NCBI GenBank assembly: GCA_009733575.1 | Contig: ML770168.1 | Location: forward strand, 1-12,403 | Reading direction: 5' to 3' | Length of the DNA: 12,403 nucleotides | Source of the DNA: Gymnopus androsaceus JB14 | Lineage: Eukaryota > Basidiomycota > Agaricomycetes > Agaricales > Omphalotaceae | Part shown: piece by piece, positions 7,806 through 12,403 of the stretch | Position numbering within the stretch: position 1 is the first letter of the stretch | Layout: every line of letters begins with the position of its first letter | Notes under the pieces: generated by a model | Seen by the model: only the letters and a program-made list of their open reading frames with translations | Told to the model about the DNA's origin: nothing | Databases searched by the model: none | Made by a program: the position numbers and the translations under genes

Positions 7806-8591
7806 TTAATTATCATTGATACCCTCCATGGGGGCAGTGGGCGGTGCTTCAGACTGGGCCGAAGCAGTGTTGAATGAAGAAGAGCCTGGGGCTCCTGCCG
7901 AGTTACTGCTCGACGCAATCGCATTCGGTGGACTGTTGTAGGACAGACCACCATCATCTGTGATGAGAGGTGCGGGGAAGAACCCTGCCCCGGGAATGGG
8001 ATGACTTGGGCGAGAGACTAAGCCCTCAGGTGCCCACATGTTATCATTGAGTCCAGCGGGAATATTCCCCGTGGACAGTGCACTCTCAATTCGGTCTCGA
8101 ATCATGAGAGCCTCGTTGACCGTTAAGCTATCCGATGGACGGAAAGCTGTGATCCATGTGAGGGCAAAGACAGCAGTGTCTTCCCCCATCAGGACAGTGA
8201 TGCCTTGGGAGGCATAGAATCTTGCTACATCCTCCAATGTAGCGTTTCGTGTGTCATCCAGGAAGGTGGACACCGTGATTTCCGGGGCGACTGTGGCCCC
8301 CGTTGACATGATCAACAAGGCATACAGTCCTGGAGTTGCAAACAACTCCGCCGACAGAAGGAGGAAACGATTTCGCTCAAGAGCGATCGTTCCTTGTGGC
8401 AGTTTGGGTGCCCAGTTATGAACGAGGAGACGTCCTCGGACACTGCGTAAGGAAATGTGATTACTAGAATCACAAACAATGCCTGGGGGCATCGTATTAG
8501 GGTGGACGTGATAATACCGTGCCCAGGCTTCCGGTGGGTCAGATTTAGCGGGATTTTTCAATCCCGTCTGACCTCCCGGTCTCCTCCTCAA
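7806..8591 (-). CDS. Second half of the coiled-coil ORF pair (unknown function)
   Basis: An open frame without an ATG near its beginning: the first ATG is about 34 residues in (MPPGIV). It therefore probably continues the upstream ORF (8545-9948) after a +1 frame change. Visible features: a basic start with PGGQTGLKNPAK; a compact central part RSVRGRLLVHNWAPKLPQGTIALERNRFLLLSAELFATPGLYALLI; an acidic or polar helix-rich region with DDTRNATLEDVARFYASQGITVLM; and a Pro/Ser/Ala-rich low-complexity tail. No catalytic motif, membrane helix or zinc site is obvious. Similar GRLLV...LPQGT...RFLLL..ELFATPG patterns occur in uncharacterised basidiomycete proteins as far as I remember. The stop at 7806-7808 is followed by the hairpin trio and a putative polypurine tract, which suggests a retroelement passenger ORF. 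It could instead be a host gene. Confidence 0.6.
   Translation of the reverse strand: MRRRPGGQTGLKNPAKSDPPEAWARYYHVHPNTMPPGIVCDSSNHISLRSVRGRLLVHNWAPKLPQGTIALERNRFLLLSAELFATPGLYALLIMSTGATVAPEITVSTFLDDTRNATLEDVARFYASQGITVLMGEDTAVFALTWITAFRPSDSLTVNEALMIRDRIESALSTGNIPAGLNDNMWAPEGLVSRPSHPIPGAGFFPAPLITDDGGLSYNSPPNAIASSSNSAGAPGSSSFNTASAQSEAPPTAPMEGINDN
8537..8573 (-). promoter_or_regulatory. Bulged GNRA-capped hairpin at the ORF overlap
   Basis: On the - strand, outer stem GGTCAGA (8573-8567) pairs with TCTGACC (8543-8537), and inner stem CGGGATT (8566-8560) pairs with AATCCCG (8555-8549), closed by loop GAAA. A 5-base bulge (8544-8548) contains the stop codon of the first ORF. The structure begins within about 10 bases of the likely frame-change region (8574-8589), the position where stimulatory hairpins of recoding sites are found. 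Its function is inferred. Confidence 0.55.
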
Positions 8592-9948
8592 GATCGTTGT
8601 CTTGGACGACGAAGCTTGAGTTGACGAAGTGGAAGACGTAGCCCTTCCACTTATATAGCAGTGGGGAGACTCCCCTCCGTGTAAGAAGAGGAGAGCTCAA
8701 GTTCGGGCATTGGATGACCGAGGTAACTTCCTCAGCCTTCTTGATGTCGGTGTGGGCTTCTTCGCCCCCTCGAGCAATTGGTAATCCCAATTGATCGTTG
8801 CGTTGTGCGTCCATAGCTTCATTGCCATAGACAATATAGCCCTTGGAGGTACGATATCCACTGTCAGGTAGGATTTCTGGAGACACTGGGTCTCGTTTAC
8901 GCAGGGGGAAACTGAGCACTGGCTCCGTCTCTCCCGCCGTGGTTTCGACTGGGTCGATACCTGCAGAGGACAGCATCTCCTCATCTTTGTTCTGGGACGA
9001 AGCAGTCATGGGAACCGTAGAAGGACCATCTCCGGTAGTGCGCTTGCGCTTACCGTGATGGTCTGGGGAATCGTATTCGGGAGCTTGAGAATCAAGTCCC
9101 TGGTTGTGGGCTCGCCAACGAGAGACTTGCTCTCGAAGCTGGCCTACTTCCGCTTTGAGGCTATCGCATTGAACACGCAAACGGTCTCGTTCATCTCGCA
9201 AACGTGCGAGGTTGTCTTCACCGTCGTAGTATTTACGATGTAAGTCTTCGTATCCGAGTTGCTCGCTGGCAAGCTCAGCACTCAACTCACCGATACGCTG
9301 GGTGAGAGATGCTACGTCTCCACCAGCAGGGATATTTCCCACTGCAGATCGTCGATAGTAATTGACGCGTCCGCTTGTGGCAGCTCTGAAAGAGGGCTCG
9401 TCGTCGACGAACGCTGGAAGCAAGTGTGATACAAAAGCATCACACTGAGAGCATGTACCCTGTGCATGAAGCACGGTGCCCAAACTCTCATTGAAGGTCC
9501 ATGGATTAAACATGGAACCTCCAGGGTACGAAGGGTGCATAACCGAGTTTGGCGCTTGTCCAAACATCGGCATTTGCGCGTAAGATGGCGTGGAAGGACC
9601 AGCCATTGCCACTGGATGATATCCAGATGCAAAATTGAGGTTCGAGCCTGCTGGAGGCGGGATCGAACCAAACACAAAGCTCGAAGGATTGGATCCTTGA
9701 GATTGCGATTGAAAGCCATGGTTGGAGAAACCAGGGTTTGGTGGCGCGTAATGCGCTTGGGAAGGAGGAGGATGAGCAAATGGGAATTGGGATTGGGGAG
9801 GATACGATGGAGGATGTGGCGTAAAGCCACTGGGATAGGACGTTGGACTGGGTCCAACATTGGTTGTGTTGCCTGTAAAGGCATTTTGGGGCCCAGTCAA
9901 AGACTGGTCCGATGCAGGTGGCGCGGAAGGCGTTTGGTGGTCAGCCAT
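8545..9948 (-). CDS. Pro/Ser-rich coiled-coil protein, first half of ORF pair (unknown function)
   Basis: The start is set at the ATG at 9948 because its context ACAATGG is strong; an upstream TTG at 9954 is not needed. Residues 1-150 are rich in Pro, Ser, Tyr, Phe and Gln, probably disordered. A CSQC motif lies near residue 167. Residues about 211-281 have a heptad-like pattern (LTQRIGELSAELASEQ...LARLRDERDRLRVQCDSLKAEVGQLREQV), a strong coiled-coil candidate. A basic cluster HHGKRKR near 298 could be a nuclear signal. The C-terminal 38 residues read LYKWKGYVFHFVN and then run into the overlap with the next frame; TAA lies at 8545-8547. The overlap of 47 bases and the +1 relation suggest one protein of about 730 residues made by frameshift, or one gene with a 1-base indel. 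It begins 102 bases after the Gag stop, in the place where pol would be. Confidence 0.65.
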   Translation of the reverse strand: MADHQTPSAPPASDQSLTGPQNAFTGNTTNVGPSPTSYPSGFTPHPPSYPPQSQFPFAHPPPSQAHYAPPNPGFSNHGFQSQSQGSNPSSFVFGSIPPPAGSNLNFASGYHPVAMAGPSTPSYAQMPMFGQAPNSVMHPSYPGGSMFNPWTFNESLGTVLHAQGTCSQCDAFVSHLLPAFVDDEPSFRAATSGRVNYYRRSAVGNIPAGGDVASLTQRIGELSAELASEQLGYEDLHRKYYDGEDNLARLRDERDRLRVQCDSLKAEVGQLREQVSRWRAHNQGLDSQAPEYDSPDHHGKRKRTTGDGPSTVPMTASSQNKDEEMLSSAGIDPVETTAGETEPVLSFPLRKRDPVSPEILPDSGYRTSKGYIVYGNEAMDAQRNDQLGLPIARGGEEAHTDIKKAEEVTSVIQCPNLSSPLLTRRGVSPLLYKWKGYVFHFVNSSFVVQDNDLEEETGRSDGIEKSR

Positions 9949-10047
9949 TGTCAACGTTCAGCTTCAAGTTGGAATTTCAGTTGAAATCCCGAAGCTGCCG
10001 CCATGTGATTTGTGGCGGTGCTTCCACAACGGATCAGCGTAGGTGCG

Positions 10048-11292
10048 TCAATTCGACAATTCCGAGGAATTGCCGCGTGGTAGTTCCCGCCAGTCGGTAA
10101 CTCCATGCTGCTCTAGATATTTATCTAGAGCTGCTGTTGGATCCTTTCCAGGATCCCCAACACCTTTGTCGGTGTTCCATTCTGTATGGAACACGAGATT
10201 GTCTCCATCCCAATGATGGCCTACAATCTCCTCTTGAGCATGCCATTTGACGTCGGATTTATATCCGAAGTCGTCTGGCTCTTCCACTGACGTCCTTGAC
10301 GTCAGGTAGAAATTTTCGAGGGCCTTGTTGTCCTCGATACGCTCCACCGTCTTCACCATCTTGCTAAGCATAGCAAGATCGGGAGATGCGCCGCGTTCTA
10401 TCATCTCTGAGATGATAGAGGTGGGCAGCCCGTCCAGGAATTTCTTCCTGAGGGCATAATAGTTAGGTGGGCGGGTCATTCTTGACCCCCACCGCTGAAG
10501 TTCGGCTTTATACGCCTGTACCCCCTTTTCAGGATTGTACTCGGTAGCCTCGAACTTTTCAGCCGCTATGTGTATAGTCGTAGCTTGCACAAATCGGGCA
10601 AATAGCCCTAAGATAACTTTCTCAAAAGTCCAATTCAGCTGGGAATGATGAAGTCCTGTAACTTCATCGTTGTACCAGCGTAATGCATCTTCGTCGAGGA
10701 AACTTCCTACGACTTGGACGCATTGGTCATTGTTGACCTTTCCAACTAATCGTGAAATCACGATCCATCGGAGTAGGGCCGAAAGCCAGGTGTCGAATTC
10801 TTCGACATTGTTTGATCCTGTAAATCTGGAAGGATTCGGGATCTTGATGCCCTTGGGCATCTCAGTACTCTGGACCATTTCACGGTTGCAGAAGTGCCGA
10901 ATTTGTTTTCGGTATTCTCGTAGAATACCCTTGAGCCAGGACTCACGACGTTCATCGTTGTCAGTTCTTGCTCGGAGTTTCTTGATAGTTTTACATCGCA
11001 AATTGCGACGTACTTTCTTGTCAAGGAACTCAACATTAGGTGCAAATGCACCTATCCAGTCGTCGTCTGACGATGAAGAGTCCTCGGAAGAGGATGGTGG
11101 TGATGATGGTGGAGGGGGAGGTGGAGATTTACCTTTGGATGAATCATCCCAAGGCGTGCAGTGACGACGGGCAGGCTTTTTGCCTTTACAACTCTTGTCG
11201 TTCCTTCCGTCGCCGTCAACACCTCCATTGTCCCCGGGGGGGACCATTACCACCTGGGGGACTACGTCCTCCCTGGAGTTTCCTATCCTCAC
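10048..11292 (-). CDS. Ty3/Gypsy-type Gag (capsid region), main frame
   Basis: Gag forms the particle of LTR retroelements. The upper limit 11292 is an ATG inside the overlap with the upstream frame (11216-11884); true translation probably enters from that frame near the C7 run at 11236-11242. Residues about 43-78 are a Pro/Ser/Asp-rich linker. The Gag core lies at about 150-325: KIPNPSRFTGSNNVEEFDTWLSALLRWI..., ALRWYNDEV, NWTFEKVILGLFARFVQ, A..KFEATEYNPEKGVQAYKAELQRWGSRM, and ALRKKFLDGLPTSI. This is the pattern of Retrotrans_gag domains in agaricomycete Gypsy elements. No CCHC zinc knuckle follows the core, and no protease or reverse transcriptase frame follows the TGA at 10048. The sequence is dense in perfect hairpins. 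Family assignment is firm; completeness is not. Confidence 0.8.
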   Translation of the reverse strand: MRIGNSREDVVPQVVMVPPGDNGGVDGDGRNDKSCKGKKPARRHCTPWDDSSKGKSPPPPPPSSPPSSSEDSSSSDDDWIGAFAPNVEFLDKKVRRNLRCKTIKKLRARTDNDERRESWLKGILREYRKQIRHFCNREMVQSTEMPKGIKIPNPSRFTGSNNVEEFDTWLSALLRWIVISRLVGKVNNDQCVQVVGSFLDEDALRWYNDEVTGLHHSQLNWTFEKVILGLFARFVQATTIHIAAEKFEATEYNPEKGVQAYKAELQRWGSRMTRPPNYYALRKKFLDGLPTSIISEMIERGASPDLAMLSKMVKTVERIEDNKALENFYLTSRTSVEEPDDFGYKSDVKWHAQEEIVGHHWDGDNLVFHTEWNTDKGVGDPGKDPTAALDKYLEQHGVTDWRELPRGNSSELSN

Positions 11293-11884
11293 TTACGTGA
11301 GGATAGTTTCGAGTTTGGTTTACCGAACCTGCTTGGAATCCACAATTGTATTGTGGATTCCGCTGGTTGGTGGGCGAATAGCCTACTCTACCAGTGTATT
11401 GGGGAGGATACATGTCCTCCCTTCTCTCCCACACTTCACGAGGAGTGTGGGCCTTGTCAACAGGGTATCCGCTTCTATTGAAGCCAATTCCCTGGTCGGG
11501 AATATTAGACACTCCGGAAATTCGGAGGTCCGTGTTTCTGAGTCGCTGGGTAGCGACTCGGTCTTCCCAACTCCGTTGGAGTTGAGTTGCAGCAAAAGCT
11601 GCGGTATTCTCCTGCTTTGGAGGAAGGAACATTTCTTCTCTCCGATCCCACACTTCACGGGGAGTGTGGTCCTTGTCGACAGGATATCCGCTTCTATTGA
11701 AGCCAATACCCTGGTCGGGGATGTTGGACACTCCGGAATTCTGGAGGTCGTTGTTTCTGAGTCGCTGGTTAGCGACTCGGTTTTCCCAATTCTGTTGAGG
11801 ATCAATGGAAGGTGGACCTGCAGCATTTGTTGCTGTGTTCACCTGCACAGTGGCAGGGTCATTGGCGTTGGTATCCAGTACCAT
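11216..11884 (-). CDS. N-terminal Gag segment with internal duplication, upstream frame
   Basis: The frame is open from about 11960 to TGA at 11216. The first ATG in good context (GCAATGG) is at 11884; the upstream TTG at 11914 has no support. The product holds two copies of a 73-residue unit (W-RVA-QRLRN-DL--SGVSNIPDQGIGFNRSGYPVDK-HTPREVW-RRE-M) followed by a Gly/Asn/Pro-rich end. It overlaps the main Gag frame by 77 bases. A +1 change at the C7 run (11236-11242) would join NGPP to GDNGGVDGDG, giving one Gag of roughly 610 residues. The change could be a homopolymer error, an inactivating indel or programmed recoding. Confidence 0.65.
   Translation of the reverse strand: MVLDTNANDPATVQVNTATNAAGPPSIDPQQNWENRVANQRLRNNDLQNSGVSNIPDQGIGFNRSGYPVDKDHTPREVWDRREEMFLPPKQENTAAFAATQLQRSWEDRVATQRLRNTDLRISGVSNIPDQGIGFNRSGYPVDKAHTPREVWERREDMYPPQYTGRVGYSPTNQRNPQYNCGFQAGSVNQTRNYPHVSEDRKLQGGRSPPGGNGPPRGQWRC
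11402..11799. repeat. Direct repeat, 219-bp period, two copies, inside gag
   Basis: The segment starting CACTTCACG at 11432 recurs at 11651, an offset of 219 bases (73 codons), with similarity over about 150 bases up to 11580 and 11799. Hairpins are kept in both copies: CCACACT/AGTGTGG, and GAGTCGCT/AGCGACTC with loops GGGT and GGTT. The only difference within the last hairpin falls in its loop. Confidence 0.8.
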
Positions 11885-11914
11885 TGCCGTTTGCGCAAAT
11901 GCAACTATCGGCAA

Positions 11915-12403
11915 AGTTACTACCTCGGTGATACGCCTATTTTTCGAATAGGCTTATAAAGCCTATAAAACGAGAATTACAATATTATATGGAATAGAAT
12001 ACAGATTAGTATACCAAACTAGTGTTTGGTTGGAATGTACTAGTAAGACAAAGGGATACCAAAATCAAGTTTGGCTATTGGACTAGAATCGAGATTGGAA
12101 TTCATAAGAGTAGGATCAAGTAAATGAAACAAGAACTCAAAACCACGTTAGACGAAAAGTATCAAACAGGCATGACCACTATTTAGGGTCCGAAAGGGAA
12201 GCATGAGGAGTTGGCCATGGCCAACAACAGAACCATAACTAATGATAAGAGAATGTAGTCCGACTATGAGGTACTGACCTAGAACATATGCATACCGTTC
12301 GGAAGCTAGGATATATGTGAATTAGCTCGTGAAGCATTCTCGTAACAGGATGAAGAATAGCTAAGAAAAATGACGAGACAAGAATTAACGATCGGGTAGT
12401 AAA
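11915..12403 (-). other. Leader region upstream of gag, no gene seen
   Basis: No coding frame with recognisable content is seen after the gag 5' end. It is AT-rich and probably the untranslated leader, with the 5' LTR or primer-binding site further right or not recognisable. It contains a 16-bp perfect palindrome GTTGGCCATGGCCAAC at 12211-12226, a hairpin ACCAAAC-TAGT-GTTTGGT at about 12013-12030, and two overlapping hairpins at 11935-11953 and 11948-11966 that share the AATAGGC segment and so exclude each other. Confidence 0.5.

Larger units (their letters stand above)
7653..12226. repeat. Block saturated with short perfect inverted repeats
   Basis: By eye more than 40 perfect or nearly perfect stems of 6-12 bp with loops of about 1-8 bases were found here. 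Examples: 11335-11361 (12 bp, loop TGT), 11283-11306 (10 bp, loop TTAC), 10397-10419 (11 bp, 1-base centre), 10110-10131 (10 bp), 10172-10194 (9 bp), 10358-10379 (9 bp), 10287-10305 (8 bp), 10647-10668 (8 bp), 10911-10929 (8 bp), 11037-11054 (8 bp), 10846-10861, 10791-10807, 10749-10764 and 10057-10072 (7 bp each), 9842-9858 (7 bp), 9543-9570 (10 bp, one bulge), 9423-9446 (8 bp), 8775-8793 (7 bp), 8456-8474 (7 bp), 8224-8243 (7 bp), 8083-8110 (11 bp, one bulge). They cover coding and non-coding parts alike. Only scattered cases were noticed left of 7400. Confidence 0.8.

Noticed and set aside
9466..9984. 172-residue Arg/Trp-rich + strand open frame opposite the coiled-coil ORF
   Set aside because: Its odd composition is the complement of the Pro/Ser/Gly-rich frame on the - strand; no independent support.
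10670..11164. 164-residue + strand open frame opposite gag
   Set aside because: It is opposite a well-supported Gag core, has a low-complexity composition derived from it and shows no recognisable motif.
7238..12022. A 12-bp exact match, ATACCAAACTAG, at 7238-7249 and 12011-12022 as possible LTR or target-site remnants
   Set aside because: Flanking sequence does not align, and several chance 12-mer matches are expected in a window of this size.

Overview
The window looks like repeat-rich accessory DNA from a basidiomycete fungus, most likely an agaricomycete. The evidence is short introns (about 50-56 bp with GT...AG ends and CTAAC/CTAAT/CTGAC-like branch sites), a HET-E-style WD40 array, a fungal RecQ-like helicase, a DUF6589-type protein and a Ty3/Gypsy-type Gag. 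The species cannot be named from the sequence.

Layout, left to right. (1) 1-1696, + strand: the 3' part of a NACHT/STAND-WD40 type gene, eleven nearly identical 42-43-residue WD40 units plus a conserved C-terminal tail, broken by several 1-base indels. (2) 2090-4423, + strand: a RecQ-like helicase gene with two introns, an in-frame TGA and two later frame breaks. (3) 4568-7225, - strand: a DUF6589-type gene with three clear introns and several in-frame TGA codons, convergent with the helicase. (4) about 7379-12403, - strand: what looks like one LTR retroelement read right to left. It has a leader, a Gag split over two frames, a second ORF pair (coiled-coil protein plus continuation), a trio of hairpins, a short polypurine tract and a putative 3' LTR. 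No protease, reverse transcriptase, RNase H or integrase is present in the window, so if this is one element it appears non-autonomous.

The most unusual signal is structural. From about 7653 to 12226 the sequence is packed with short perfect inverted repeats (stems of 6-12 bp, loops of about 1-8 nt), one every 50-100 bases, inside and between the ORFs. Only a few were noticed in the 7.6 kb to the left. The block coincides with the proposed retroelement and suggests that the Gag and coiled-coil ORFs belong to one unit under a shared structural or mutational pressure. Three consecutive hairpins near 7660-7790 carry the same 7-base loop, TAGCGTG, on different stems. A 14-bp bulged hairpin with a GAAA loop sits just downstream of the place where the second ORF must change frame.

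All genes here seem decayed, non-autonomous or frame-broken; none can be called intact with confidence. All reading was done by eye: no homology search, folding or splice prediction was run.
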